From the NCBI GenBank assembly GCA_040218445.1, contig JAVJRK010000017.1:186001-250000 (forward strand): DNA of 64,000 bases, written 5' to 3'. This document shows, in pieces, positions 18,101 to 26,150 of the stretch. The stretch's first letter is position 1, and the number at the start of each line of letters is the position of its first letter. Both the position numbers and the translations under genes were made by a program. The DNA comes from UBA1479 sp040218445. Its GTDB lineage: Bacteria; Pseudomonadota; Alphaproteobacteria; Rhodospirillales; Casp-alpha2. The notes beneath the pieces are model-generated. The model ran no database searches. It saw nothing but the letters and a program-made list of their open reading frames with translations, and was not told where the DNA came from.

Positions 18101-20231
18101 CGTCTGCGCGCCGATGTTCGCCGAAGGATACCAGGTGGTCGTGCTCTTTCAGATACTTCCAATGATCGAACCAATCGGCTTCACGGGCCGGGTTGACCTG
18201 ATATGAGCGCATGGTCAGCAGCTCATCCTGGCTGTACCCCAAGGCATTGCAGGCAGCGTCGTTCACGTAAATGAATTGGCCGTCGCGGTTGAGTGCGAAG
18301 AAGGGGTCGTTGACCTCTTGAACGGCGGTCTCCATCAAATAAAGCTGCTGTGTCGCTTCGCGCGCTTCGGTGACATCGAACAGAACCGTGCAGACGGCCG
18401 GGCCATCCCCCCAATCGATCATGAAAGACCGATTGTTCAGCCATAGCTCCGTGCCGTCCTTTTTCACCCCCCGATAGATGTAATCGCTGGGCGCGTTCTG
18501 CCCTTGCATCCGGGCAAGGTCGTATCCGCGGATTCGGGCGACTTCGTCCGGCGCCAGGGTTATTTCCAGGTTGCCGGCCTGCAGGAATTCGTTGTGGCTT
18601 TCAAAGCCGAAAATACGAAGGAATGCGGGGTTGACGTACAACGGGTAGAATCCCCTGTGGACGACGATTCCCTGGTTGGCTTCTTCCGTCAGCGTTCGGA
18701 AACGGCGCTCGCTGTCGACCAGAGCTTGTTCACGGGCCAACCGGCGAGAGATATCCTGGGCAAAGGCAAACAGGAATTCCTCGCCCGCGTATTTCATGAC
18801 GCTCGCGCGGACTTCGACGGACACGGCGGACCCATCCTTTCGCCGGTGCCGGGTGTCGAACCTGATTTGTTCCCCGCGCTTCAGGTCTTCCCAAAAAGTA
18901 TCCCAGTCCTTGTCGGGCGGTGGGCCGTCGCTGAAATCAGGGTAGGACATGCGCAAGAGCTCTTCCTGGCTGTATCCCAGGTGCCGGCAGGTCGCGTCAT
19001 TGACGTAAAGAATGCGTTGGTCCCGGCGCAGCCAGAACAGGGATTCCCCTGAATGGGAAAGCGAGAATTCCGCGAACCGGAGCGTTTCCTGCGCCGCTTC
19101 CTTGTCGGCAATTTCGCGTTGCAGCTCGTACGTTCGTTCCTCGACCCGTTGTTCCAATTCCGCCTGATGGACTTCAAGTGCCCGCTCGAACTCCGCACGT
19201 TCGTTCAGCAGGTCGTTGATCTCGTTGCTCAACTGGGCAAATTCGTCCTTGCCGCGGATGGCCAGGGATTTGGTCATGTCGCCCGAAGCCCGGATGCTCA
19301 ACAGGTCCTGTTTCATGTTCGCGAACGGGCGAACGATCAGAAAGCGCATCAGAAACAGGATCACGCCAAGCACAATGATCGACGCGAGGACCGCCATGGT
19401 GCCGGCGGTTTGCACCGTGCTGATCCCCAGGCGGTGTACCGTTGACCAAGCGGTGATGGAATACAGCGCGGCCGGATATCCGAACAAATCCCGCTGAACA
19501 AGAAACGCGGTCCATGAACCGTCTTCCGCCTGTTCGATGACCGGCTCATCGAGTGCCACGATCTGGTTGACCAATTCGCGGTGTCCGACCGACATGGTTT
19601 CGATAATCGGCGTCATTTCCAAGGCGTTGTTCATTTGCCCCGAAATCCGGGACACGGTGGCTTTGTCCATCAGCCGTCCGACGATCACGGTTCCTGTTGC
19701 GGGCGGGCGGCCTGAATTTCCCAGCAACCCGACCGATGCGACCAGCATGGGGCCGCGGTCGGTCGCCAAGGTTCCGCGAATCTGGCTTGAACCCCGGTTA
19801 TGGGCGAGCAAGGGGTGATCGGTGGGAAATTTTACGTGATCCAGGGCAACGGCGCGGATGGGGCCGCCGGACCGGCGGTCGTATACGCTTCTGAATATGA
19901 CCCGCCCCTGGCGGTCGATCACGATCGCCACATCCAGACCGTGGGTGATCAGATCCGTATCGGTCAGGAAGCGATCGACGAATCCTGGGTCCGATGTCTT
20001 GGCGAAGGTTGCGAGGTCGTTCCATTGCGACCAATTCGACACAAGAGGATCCAGGCTGCGGACTTCGTCGTCCACGCTGGCCATGGTGCGGCCGATTTCA
20101 CGCCGGATTTCCTGACTTTCGAGCTTACGAAAACCTTCAAGCACGACCCGGTCGAGAACCACCAGGTCGCCGATGATAAGGCCGCTCAACACAAAAACGA
20201 GGACGGCGATAATTTTGGTCTGGATCGACAT
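15111..20231 (-). CDS. CHASE4-HAMP-multi-PAS hybrid histidine kinase with two receivers and HPt
   Basis: A 1706-residue membrane phosphorelay protein. Helix near 7-27; CHASE4-type sensor (NWSQWNDLATF near 66); second helix near 272-298; HAMP to about 350; coiled coil; PAS domains near 390-505, 515-625, 635-755, 785-895 and 910-1025; HisKA with NMSHEIRTPMNG (His near 1058); HATPase near 1125-1280 (VGNAVKFTD, RRFGGTGLGLSI). A first receiver near 1285-1412 looks degenerate, a second near 1445-1565 carries ILFAEDNPVN and LITDCHMPDMDGYE, and the HPt near 1584-1694 has AAHAAKGTSRLAG. I start at ATG 20231; the open frame reaches 20336. The signal is unknown. Confidence 0.92.
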   Translation of the reverse strand: MSIQTKIIAVLVFVLSGLIIGDLVVLDRVVLEGFRKLESQEIRREIGRTMASVDDEVRSLDPLVSNWSQWNDLATFAKTSDPGFVDRFLTDTDLITHGLDVAIVIDRQGRVIFRSVYDRRSGGPIRAVALDHVKFPTDHPLLAHNRGSSQIRGTLATDRGPMLVASVGLLGNSGRPPATGTVIVGRLMDKATVSRISGQMNNALEMTPIIETMSVGHRELVNQIVALDEPVIEQAEDGSWTAFLVQRDLFGYPAALYSITAWSTVHRLGISTVQTAGTMAVLASIIVLGVILFLMRFLIVRPFANMKQDLLSIRASGDMTKSLAIRGKDEFAQLSNEINDLLNERAEFERALEVHQAELEQRVEERTYELQREIADKEAAQETLRFAEFSLSHSGESLFWLRRDQRILYVNDATCRHLGYSQEELLRMSYPDFSDGPPPDKDWDTFWEDLKRGEQIRFDTRHRRKDGSAVSVEVRASVMKYAGEEFLFAFAQDISRRLAREQALVDSERRFRTLTEEANQGIVVHRGFYPLYVNPAFLRIFGFESHNEFLQAGNLEITLAPDEVARIRGYDLARMQGQNAPSDYIYRGVKKDGTELWLNNRSFMIDWGDGPAVCTVLFDVTEAREATQQLYLMETAVQEVNDPFFALNRDGQFIYVNDAACNALGYSQDELLTMRSYQVNPAREADWFDHWKYLKEHDHLVSFGEHRRADGSLFPVEITSSFVAHEGEEYVFAFARDISERMRTENELRQARDELEKRVEERTRELTREVEERRRAEAAVQQSETRLRGALESLQEGFALYDADDRLVLMNSRYADTHPKSEEILARGGTFEDILKASLPTIADAKGHEESFLAKRLIEHQNPGTPIIREFTDGRWFLLRENRTSDGGITVTATDITELKTVEADLKQKTELFDTAVRAMNNGIVVLDSDLRFATFNDHYIKLFDFPPGLVREGARLEEAVYFLAERGDYGETSGSPEEIVAMHIKGIRDAESKILRRHLKNGRTIETRRGWLPDGGLVGIHVDVTESVRFEERLREARDAAENANKAKSVFLANMSHEIRTPMNGIMGVAEMLHETTLSSTQRGMLNIVQDSCRTLMGIIDDILDFSKIEAGRLELDLAPFRLSDLVESVAELMAPRAEEKRNHLNVFIDPSIPDELLGDQTRLRQILLNLVGNAVKFTDNGSIDIEVHADTDTGGANYLFRVHDTGVGISEQHKRKLFQPFEQGDSSTVRRFGGTGLGLSICRALVDMLDGEIGATSRKGRGSTFWFRIPMEPTRDPTAVIGHPFADQRIAILAADKSIARTTEAYFHHLGARTEIISSLRALEEMAVGDKLLGDRFDLLVLDHDRAARGITRFINERKQAADPISARTVILMPRGNILSVGQDTLAGHHLFIPKPIQRAVLWNAAAMALGVNLPGIDRPIRKISDTATLPQYSMPDIKTARDEGALILFAEDNPVNRKVICMMLERLGVVVETATNGADAWNKIRHHQYGMLITDCHMPDMDGYELAEKIRTLEKTDHRPHLPIVALTADALIGTKEKCHTAGMDDYLPKPVDRTTLNEMIQRWLPKAIQLRQPAGTESINTGEGKIDDAILDLRYIHDAVGGDETMVAPLLQDYLRNARRLVDDMLDAFADEDFTRAREAAHAAKGTSRLAGAVRFANLCEQIELHLRAGDTSRAAAISRRIEPELAVVSQAVAGHDRHSVS

Positions 20232-20360
20232 CCAAACGTCTCCGACCCCTGTTTCCCCTGGCCGGGCCGCGCATTTGCGACGGCGCCCGACATTTTGGCA
20301 CGAATTCGTGGAATTCCACAAACGTGCAAGGCGCATTGCATGTCAATTGGGATGAGCGGC

Positions 20361-20400
20361 GCGTCACCAAACGGTCATAAATCCGCAAAAAATGGGTCAC
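20361..20400 (+). promoter_or_regulatory. Tandem Pho boxes upstream of phnC
   Basis: Four 7-mers at exact 11-bp steps: GCGTCAC (20361), CGGTCAT (20372), CCGCAAA (20383) and GGGTCAC (20394), separated by A/T-rich 4-mers. This matches the PhoB pattern of CTGTCAT repeats spaced by 4 bp; the third half-site is weak. A TAGATA -10-like element begins at 20412, about 11 bp after the last box, as expected for a PhoB-activated promoter. It implies phosphate-starvation control of phnCDE. Confidence 0.7.
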
Positions 20401-20525
20401 CCCCCACGCCTTAGATATTCGCGGTTCCGGTGTGAATGCGCACACCGCCATACACCGGTGATGTTGCTTTAAAGCGTCCGGTAACGGTGATCCGCAATTT
20501 GTTAAGCATTTCGACAGGGATAATC

Positions 20526-21392
20526 ATGACTTCTGCCTCTGCGCCCGCGATCCGTGTCCACAATCTTTCAAAAACCTTCCGCAAGGGGTTTCAGACGACG
20601 CAGGCCCTGGACGAGGTAAGCGTGACCGTCGAAGCCGGCGAGATGGTTGCCCTGATCGGGGCGTCCGGTTCCGGGAAATCGACGCTGATGCGCCATATCT
20701 CGGGGCTGATGCTGTCTGACCGTTCGCCGGGCAGCATGATCGAGGTTCTGGGATATCCCGTGCAGGAACAAGGCCGCCTGGCGCGGGGAGTGCGGGCGAT
20801 CCGCGGACGTGTCGGCGTGATCTTTCAGCAATTCAATCTGGTCGACCGATTGTCCTTGCTGACCAATACGGTGTTGGGTGTGCTCGGCCAGATTCCGGCC
20901 TGGCGGGGATGGTTGGGATTGTTCTCGTCCGAGGAAAAATTGCGTGCCCTGGAAGCCTTGCGGCGGGTCGGGATCGACCAATACGCAGCCCAACGTGCAT
21001 CGACTTTGTCCGGCGGCCAGCAGCAGCGTGCCGCCATCGCGCGTGCGCTCGTGCAAAGGGCGGAGATTGTCCTCGCGGACGAGCCGATTGCTTCCTTGGA
21101 CCCGGAATCGGCGCGCCGTGTGATGGAAAACCTGGCGCGCATCAACCGCGAGGACGGAATCACCGTGGTCGTGTCTCTGCACCAGGTCGATTTCGCCACC
21201 CGGTATTGCCCGCGCACGGTCGCCTTGCGTGATGGCCAGGTTGTCTATGACGGACCAAGCGAAGCCCTGACCCATGATTTCCTGCGTGAACTTTATGGCG
21301 CCGCCGGCGAGGAATTGATCCTTCCGGGGCCGATCGCCGGTGCAGGGCGCCCAGCCCCCGCCATTCAACGGTTGCACCCTGCCACCGCCTAG
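20526..21392 (+). CDS. phnC: Phosphonate ABC transporter ATP-binding protein PhnC
   Basis: A 288-residue ATPase energising phosphonate uptake with PhnD and PhnE. Walker A GASGSGKSTLMRHI, Q-loop region GVIFQQFNLVDRLS, signature LSGGQQQRAAIARAL and Walker B VLADEPIASLD are intact; the order of motifs and the FQQFNLVDRL segment are typical of PhnC. ATG 20526 is chosen because an AGGGA lies upstream and the N-terminus then aligns with the family; upstream in-frame codons overlap the promoter. First gene of phnCDE, behind tandem Pho boxes. Confidence 0.93.
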   Translation: MTSASAPAIRVHNLSKTFRKGFQTTQALDEVSVTVEAGEMVALIGASGSGKSTLMRHISGLMLSDRSPGSMIEVLGYPVQEQGRLARGVRAIRGRVGVIFQQFNLVDRLSLLTNTVLGVLGQIPAWRGWLGLFSSEEKLRALEALRRVGIDQYAAQRASTLSGGQQQRAAIARALVQRAEIVLADEPIASLDPESARRVMENLARINREDGITVVVSLHQVDFATRYCPRTVALRDGQVVYDGPSEALTHDFLRELYGAAGEELILPGPIAGAGRPAPAIQRLHPATA

Positions 21393-21398
21393 GCGGTG
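21383..21398. other. Palindromic hairpin spanning the phnC stop codon
   Basis: CACCGCCTAGGCGGTG is a perfect 16-bp palindrome containing the TAG stop of phnC. No T run follows. It could act as an mRNA-stability or partial-termination element between phnC and the more highly needed binding-protein gene phnD. Confidence 0.4.
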
Positions 21399-21458
21399 TC
21401 CCGCAGATATTTGTCCACCAACGTCCATCGACCCACGCAAACAAGGAGGAAGTCGACT

Positions 21459-22481
21459 ATGTTTAAAAAGGCAATGATCGCCAGCTTCGCGCTGGCGGCC
21501 TTCGCCACGGTCCATGTCGCTGCAAGCGCCACGGCCAAGGCAGATATGCCGAACCCGCTGACCTTCGGTATCATTTCCACGGAATCGTCCCAGGGCCTGA
21601 AGAAAAGCTTCACCCCGTTCCTGGAAGACATGAGCAAGCAGCTTGGTGTCGAGGTGAAGGCTTTTTTCGCGTCTGATTATGCGGGCGTGATCGAAGCCAT
21701 GCGTTTCAAGAAAGTCGACGTCGCCTGGTTCGGCAACAAGTCGGCCATGGAAGCGGTCGACCGCGCCGGCGGCGAAGTCTTCGTGCAGACCGTCGATGTG
21801 ACGGGCAATCCCGGTTATTGGTCGTTGCTGTTGACCCATAAGGACAACACCAACATCAACAAGCTTGAAGACGTGCTGAAATGCGATCAGTCGCTGACCT
21901 TCGGCAATGGTGACCCGAACTCCACGTCCGGCTTCCTGGTGCCCAGCTTCTATGTCTTCGCCAAGAACGAGGTTGACCCCAAGAAGTGTTACAAGTCGAT
22001 GCGCAACGCCAGCCATGAAACCAATGCGCTGTCCGTCGCCAACAAGCAGGTCGATTTCGCCACCAACAATACGGAATCCCTGTCGCGTCTGAAAAAGAAC
22101 CATCCAAAAGCCTTCGACAAGATCAAGGCGATCTGGAAATCGCCGTTGATCCCGAACGATCCCATCGTCTGGCGGACCGACCTGGACAAGGGCACCAAGA
22201 GCGTGATCAAGGGCTTCTTCCTGTCCTATGGCCGTCTTGGGCCGGACGCCGAGAAGCAGCGTATGATTCTGGCCGGCGTAAGCTCCGGTTGGGCGCCGTT
22301 CGAGGATTCTTCGAATGCGCAGCTTTATCCCATCCGTCAACTGCAACTGTTCAAGGACAAGCGCAAGCTGGCCAATGACGAACGGATGGACGCAGCCGAC
22401 AAGTCCAAGAAAGTTGCCGACATCGATCGCAAGCTCGATGTCCTGAAGGTTCTCAGCGAAAACCAGCTGGCCCTTCGATAG
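21459..22481 (+). CDS. phnD: Phosphonate ABC transporter substrate-binding protein PhnD
   Basis: A 340-residue periplasmic binding protein with a cleavable signal peptide (MFKKAMIASFALAAFATVHV, cleavage near ATAKA-D). Family motifs include FGIISTESSQ near the mature N-terminus, VDVAWFGNKSAMEAV and FGNGDPNSTSGFLVPSFY, the last forming part of the phosphonate pocket. ATG 21459 follows AAGGAGGAAG, a strong ribosome-binding site, matching the need for excess binding protein. It lies 66 nt after phnC and 99 nt before phnE. Confidence 0.94.
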   Translation: MFKKAMIASFALAAFATVHVAASATAKADMPNPLTFGIISTESSQGLKKSFTPFLEDMSKQLGVEVKAFFASDYAGVIEAMRFKKVDVAWFGNKSAMEAVDRAGGEVFVQTVDVTGNPGYWSLLLTHKDNTNINKLEDVLKCDQSLTFGNGDPNSTSGFLVPSFYVFAKNEVDPKKCYKSMRNASHETNALSVANKQVDFATNNTESLSRLKKNHPKAFDKIKAIWKSPLIPNDPIVWRTDLDKGTKSVIKGFFLSYGRLGPDAEKQRMILAGVSSGWAPFEDSSNAQLYPIRQLQLFKDKRKLANDERMDAADKSKKVADIDRKLDVLKVLSENQLALR

Positions 22482-22485
22482 GAAC

Positions 22486-22508
22486 GGCACGCTTCGGCGC
22501 CGTGCCCC
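22486..22508. other. Hairpin between phnD and phnE
   Basis: GGCACG and CGTGCC pair across a short GC-rich loop directly after the phnD stop, and a second GC-rich fold ending CCGCCCCTTTT follows near 22517-22535. Such structures often protect the transcript of a binding protein and lower read-through into the permease gene. Confidence 0.35.
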
Positions 22509-22580
22509 ATTCGCGGGTGCGGCGCCGCCCCTTTTCCTGATCTCATTCCCCATTCGTTATTGAATAAAGACAAAGCTGTC

Positions 22581-23396
22581 ATGACCGTGATCGACAATAC
22601 CGGTGCCGCCGGCCAACCCTTGACCCTTCCCGCCAGGGATATGAAGCGATCGACCATGAACCTTCTGGGGTGGGTCGTGATCCTGGCGATTCTGGCTTGG
22701 GCCTGGGAAGGTTCGGAAATGAACCCGCTGGCCCTGGTGGAATATTCCGACAACATGGCCGAGTTCGCATCCGGGTTTTTCCCGCCGAATTTCCATGAAT
22801 GGCCGACCATGCTGAATGAAATGCTGATTACCGTGCAGGTCGCCATCTGGGGCACGGTACTCGCGGTCATTTGCTCCGTGCCGCTTGGCATTCTGTCGTC
22901 TCAGAACTTGGTGCCCTGGTGGGTCTATCAACCGACACGGCGGCTTATGGACGCGGCCCGCGCCATCAATGAATTCGTGTTCGCCATGCTGTTCGTGGTC
23001 GCGGTCGGCCTTGGTCCCTTCGCGGGGGTTCTGGCGTTGTGGATTCACACCACGGGCGTTTTGGCCAAGTTGTTTTCCGAAGCAGTCGAAGCGATCGACC
23101 CCAATCCGGTCGAGGGCATTCGCGCGACCGGTGCGGATGCCATCCATGAAGTGATTTTCGGCGTCATTCCGCAGGTTCTGCCGCTGTGGATTTCCTTTTC
23201 ACTTTACCGGTTCGAAAGTAACCTGCGTTCGGCGACGGTCATCGGCATTGTCGGGGCCGGTGGCATCGGCATGGTGCTGTGGGAATTCATCCGTGGGTTC
23301 TATTATGCGGAAACCGCGGCGGTCATGATTATCATCATCGCGACCGTGACGGTTCTGGACCTGTTTTCGCAAATCTTGCGTCAACGTTTCACCTGA
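22581..23396 (+). CDS. phnE: Phosphonate ABC transporter permease PhnE
   Basis: A 271-residue inner-membrane permease with about six hydrophobic segments. The C-terminal half contains the permease EAA-like loop (EAIDPNPVEGIRATGADAIH) and GIVGAGGIGMVLWEFIRG, characteristic of PhnE. It forms the channel of the PhnCDE importer. ATG 22581 is used; a TTG at 22560 in the same frame would add seven residues and neither has a strong ribosome-binding site. phnC, phnD and phnE are each present once here. Confidence 0.92.
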   Translation: MTVIDNTGAAGQPLTLPARDMKRSTMNLLGWVVILAILAWAWEGSEMNPLALVEYSDNMAEFASGFFPPNFHEWPTMLNEMLITVQVAIWGTVLAVICSVPLGILSSQNLVPWWVYQPTRRLMDAARAINEFVFAMLFVVAVGLGPFAGVLALWIHTTGVLAKLFSEAVEAIDPNPVEGIRATGADAIHEVIFGVIPQVLPLWISFSLYRFESNLRSATVIGIVGAGGIGMVLWEFIRGFYYAETAAVMIIIIATVTVLDLFSQILRQRFT

Positions 23397-23483
23397 TTGA
23401 TCGACATCACTTCGTGCGCGAATCCCCGCTTGGCCGGTCAGGGCTAATCGGATACGGTTTCGGTGTGGCTCCAGGGGGAGACG

Positions 23484-23510
23484 CGCGTGGTGCTGATCCA
23501 CGCGTTTATT
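23484..23510 (+). terminator. Hairpin terminator after phnCDE
   Basis: CGCGTGG and CCACGCG form a perfect 7-bp stem around TGCTGAT, followed by TTTATT. It lies 88 nt after the phnE stop and 20 nt before the next start, so it may end or attenuate phnCDE transcription ahead of the small chemoreceptor-like gene. Confidence 0.5.
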
Positions 23511-23529
23511 CAAGTAAGGAAAAAAAGCA

Positions 23530-23880
23530 ATGCCGCAGGATCAAGGAAACAGCACGGAAGTTGCCACCACGGCCGCGACGGCGGTTGCGGGCACTGACCG
23601 GACCGCGGACATCCGCGAAGAGATCACCAGTCTTCAGGACGAAATTTCCCAGGTCGGGAAGGTGGCTGAGCAGATCGATGCGATCGCCAAGCAGACCAAT
23701 CTGCTGGCCCTGAACGCAACCATCGAAGCCGCCCGTGCCGGTGACGCCGGCAAGGGGTTTGCCGTGGTCGCGGGAGAGGTCAAAAACCTGTCCGCGCAGA
23801 CCGCACGGGCCACGGCCGAAGTCGGCGAAGTCTTGGAAAATCTCCGCCGCCGCGTCGACCACCTGGCAAGCCTTCTGTAG
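23530..23880 (+). CDS. Miniature cytoplasmic chemoreceptor signalling-tip protein
   Basis: A 116-residue protein consisting of a disordered 25-residue start and the conserved hairpin tip of methyl-accepting chemotaxis proteins: IDAIAKQTNLLALNATIEAAR, then AGKGFAVVAGEVKNLSAQTA and a short following helix. There is no sensor, transmembrane, HAMP or methylation-helix region; normal MCPs exceed 350 residues. The tip is where CheA and CheW bind. AAGGAAAA precedes ATG 23530, and the reading frame is clean, so it looks translated rather than degraded. It sits between phnE and the convergent phnM. Confidence 0.82.
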   Translation: MPQDQGNSTEVATTAATAVAGTDRTADIREEITSLQDEISQVGKVAEQIDAIAKQTNLLALNATIEAARAGDAGKGFAVVAGEVKNLSAQTARATAEVGEVLENLRRRVDHLASLL

Positions 23881-23920
23881 CTTCCAGCTCCAAGCCAATT
23901 GCTGAGTGGTGGTTGGACTG

Positions 23921-23952
23921 ACGCGCGATCCGACAAGGAGAGCGCGCGTTTT
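23921..23952. terminator. Hairpin terminator between the mini-MCP gene and convergent phnM
   Basis: ACGCGCG pairs with CGCGCGT across a 15-nt loop and is followed by TTTTC. The location between two converging genes supports a terminator for the plus-strand unit. Confidence 0.5.
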
Positions 23953-23969
23953 CTGGTGTGCGGAAAGGT

Positions 23970-25109
23970 TCAGGCGACCTGTCGTCCGCCCTGCCACACA
24001 CTCTTGATCGCCGGAATTTGCTGGTAGGTTTGCACGCGCACAAGGTCGGCGCGCTTTCCGGGGGCGATTTCGCCGCGATCCTTCATGCCGACCATTTCGG
24101 CAGGTCCCGCCGTTACCATGGCGACCGCATCGGGCAGGCTGATGCCATGGTTGTCGGCCAGGATGAAGATCGAATGGACCATGGAAATCGGCACATAGTC
24201 CGACGCCAACCCGTCAAGAAGGCCTTGCTCGGCCAAATCGGCAGCCGCCACGTTGCCGGAGTGGGATCCGCCTTTGACCACATTGGGACTTCCCATGATG
24301 GTCTTCATGCCATGGGCATGGGCCGCCCGTGCCGCTTCCAAGGTGGTCGGGAATTCCGAAATCAGGATACCGTCGCGGTGACCTTCGACCACATGGTCGG
24401 CCGTGGTGTCGTCATGGCTGGCCAGCGGAATGCCCCGTTTGCGGGTTTCCTCGATGACCGCCTGGCGGTTGTGACTGCTGTAATTCTTTTGCCGTTCGAT
24501 CAGGCCGTCGATCTGGGCATCCAGTTCATCGGCGGTGTAGACACGGCTGTACATCCGTTTCCATTTATCCAGGTCGCGCCACTGGCGCTGACCCGGGGTG
24601 TGATCCATAACCGAGACAAGGGCGACCAACGGATGGTCGATGATATCGGCCAATTCGTTCATCACCGTGTCGGACGCGACTTCGGCCCGGATGTGCAGGC
24701 GATGGTCGGATTTCATCAGCGTATCGTCGATCGATTGGCCCAGAATATCCTTGGCCAGCGCCAAGGCGCCCTGGCGTCCCGGCTTTCCCAGATGCATGTC
24801 GCCGACGACCAGGGAGTCGAACACCGTCGTGACGCCGGCCGTCGCCAGCATGCGGTCGTGGACCTGGAACGCGGCCATACCAGGCCATTTCACGCCGGGT
24901 CGGGGTTCCAGATGCTTTTCCAGGTTGTCCGTATGGATGTCGACCATGCCCGGAATCAGAAAATCGCCCTCGCAGTCGACGGCTTGGGACAGGCCGCTGC
25001 GGCCTTCGTCCACGTCGCGGATGACTCCGCCGTCGGCCCGGACGGTTCCAGTGAACGACCGGTCGCGCGTGACTACCGTGGCGTTGGTGAAAATCAATTC
25101 CGATGCCAT
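23970..25109 (-). CDS. phnM: PhnM, alpha-D-ribose 1-methylphosphonate 5-triphosphate diphosphohydrolase
   Basis: A 379-residue amidohydrolase-fold enzyme of the C-P lyase pathway. It removes pyrophosphate from ribose 1-phosphonate 5-triphosphate to give the substrate of PhnJ. The PhnM signature GMVDIHTDNLEKHLEPRPG near residues 53-71 and SHDDTTADHV in the second half carry metal ligands. ATG 25109 gives the family N-terminus ELIFTNATVV; the frame is open to 25163. It is transcribed towards phnE, separate from phnGHIJKL, with phnF behind it. Confidence 0.93.
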   Translation of the reverse strand: MASELIFTNATVVTRDRSFTGTVRADGGVIRDVDEGRSGLSQAVDCEGDFLIPGMVDIHTDNLEKHLEPRPGVKWPGMAAFQVHDRMLATAGVTTVFDSLVVGDMHLGKPGRQGALALAKDILGQSIDDTLMKSDHRLHIRAEVASDTVMNELADIIDHPLVALVSVMDHTPGQRQWRDLDKWKRMYSRVYTADELDAQIDGLIERQKNYSSHNRQAVIEETRKRGIPLASHDDTTADHVVEGHRDGILISEFPTTLEAARAAHAHGMKTIMGSPNVVKGGSHSGNVAAADLAEQGLLDGLASDYVPISMVHSIFILADNHGISLPDAVAMVTAGPAEMVGMKDRGEIAPGKRADLVRVQTYQQIPAIKSVWQGGRQVA

Positions 25110-25263
25110 GGACCCATTATTTACCATGATGTTCATCATCGCGCGCACCCTTCCTGATGGCAAAGTTCAACTGGAAAGACCAGTTCAACACGCCTCATAG
25201 AGGTTCCGCATGTTCAAACGGTTACCTTGAGGTGACGGATGAATGACAGCTGCGGCGGAGAGG

Positions 25264-26001
25264 CTAGGTCGAGGGCTCGAAAAGAAGTTGTACCCGGTCG
25301 CCGGCAAACCGGGTCAGGCCGTATTCGACCGCTTGGCCGCTTGTATCAACATTGATGCTTTCGGCAACCAAAACGGGCCGGTTGGGCGGCTGGCTAAGAA
25401 GCTGGGCTTCGTCCGGATCGGGCATGCGTGTGGTGACACGGGTGATCTTGCGGAAAAAGTCCGCGACACCGAATTGCGCCAGCGCTTTGGAAATGGAGCG
25501 GGATTCTTCGAACGCTTCGATCATGCTGGGGAACCGTTCGGCACAGAAATAATGATCGGCGACACTGATCGGGCGACCGTCGGCTTCACCGATTGTGCGG
25601 ATCAGGGAAACCATGGCGCCTTCGTTCAGCTCAAGCGCTTCGGCAACATCCGTGGAAGCATGGACCTGTTCGCTCAACAACACCCAGCCACCGGGTTGGC
25701 GGCGCTGGGCCATGATATTTTCCGTGAAGCGGGTGCGCCGCCGAACGGGGTAGTCGATGACGTGTTCATGGACAAAGGTGCCGCGTCCTTGTTCGATACG
25801 GATCAGGCCTTCCTGTTCCAGCGCCTTCATGGCGCGGCGTACGGTGTGGCGGTTGACGTTGAACCGTTCGGCAAGGTCGTGTTCCGTCGGCAGGCGCGAA
25901 CCCGGCGCGATCATGCCGCTGGCGATGTCGTCGGTAATTTGTTCTTCGATCTGGCGCCACAATGAGACACCCGATCCCCGTTTTACCCTGGTGGGGTCCA
26001 T
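25264..26001 (-). CDS. phnF: PhnF, GntR/HutC-family regulator of phosphonate genes
   Basis: A 245-residue regulator. Residues about 10-75 are a GntR winged helix (RLPTEHDLAERFNVNRHTVRRAM, split as RLPTEHDLAERF and NVNRHTVRRAMKALEQEG), and the rest is a UbiC-like ligand domain as in HutC. Its position, divergent from phnG inside the phn cluster, identifies it as PhnF, expected to repress until phosphonate or phosphate state changes. The intergenic region has TTGTCTATAC-type direct repeats that are good operator candidates. Confidence 0.9.
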   Translation of the reverse strand: MDPTRVKRGSGVSLWRQIEEQITDDIASGMIAPGSRLPTEHDLAERFNVNRHTVRRAMKALEQEGLIRIEQGRGTFVHEHVIDYPVRRRTRFTENIMAQRRQPGGWVLLSEQVHASTDVAEALELNEGAMVSLIRTIGEADGRPISVADHYFCAERFPSMIEAFEESRSISKALAQFGVADFFRKITRVTTRMPDPDEAQLLSQPPNRPVLVAESINVDTSGQAVEYGLTRFAGDRVQLLFEPST

Positions 26002-26080
26002 AGTTTGTCCTCGCTTGGTTTCATCGCGGTATGGGCCGGTTCGCCCAGAGATGAAACAGGCTGTAAAACGAAATTCAGCC

Positions 26081-26098
26081 GTGTCACTAAACCGTCAC
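26081..26098 (+). promoter_or_regulatory. Pho box in the phnF/phnG divergent promoter
   Basis: GTGTCAC-TAAA-CCGTCAC fits the 7-4-7 PhoB box very well. TTTACT at 26109-26114, 10 bp after the box, is a reasonable -10 for a PhoB-activated promoter reading into phnG. Confidence 0.7.
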
Positions 26099-26150
26099 GA
26101 CTTGCCGATTTACTTTACCGGTCTCGGGGCTCATATTATCACGAAAGAAC

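Noticed and set aside
19879..19890. GTATAC core inside the hybrid kinase gene as another GntR operator
   Set aside because: It lies within coding sequence and its flanks do not match the TTGTATAC(A/C) pattern.
20568..22553. 661-codon minus-strand open frame across phnC and phnD
   Set aside because: It is antisense to two well-recognised genes and has no family features. GC-rich codon use leaves long open shadows; similar ones lie at 492-1442, 34064-35392, 36468-38222 and 40515-42377.
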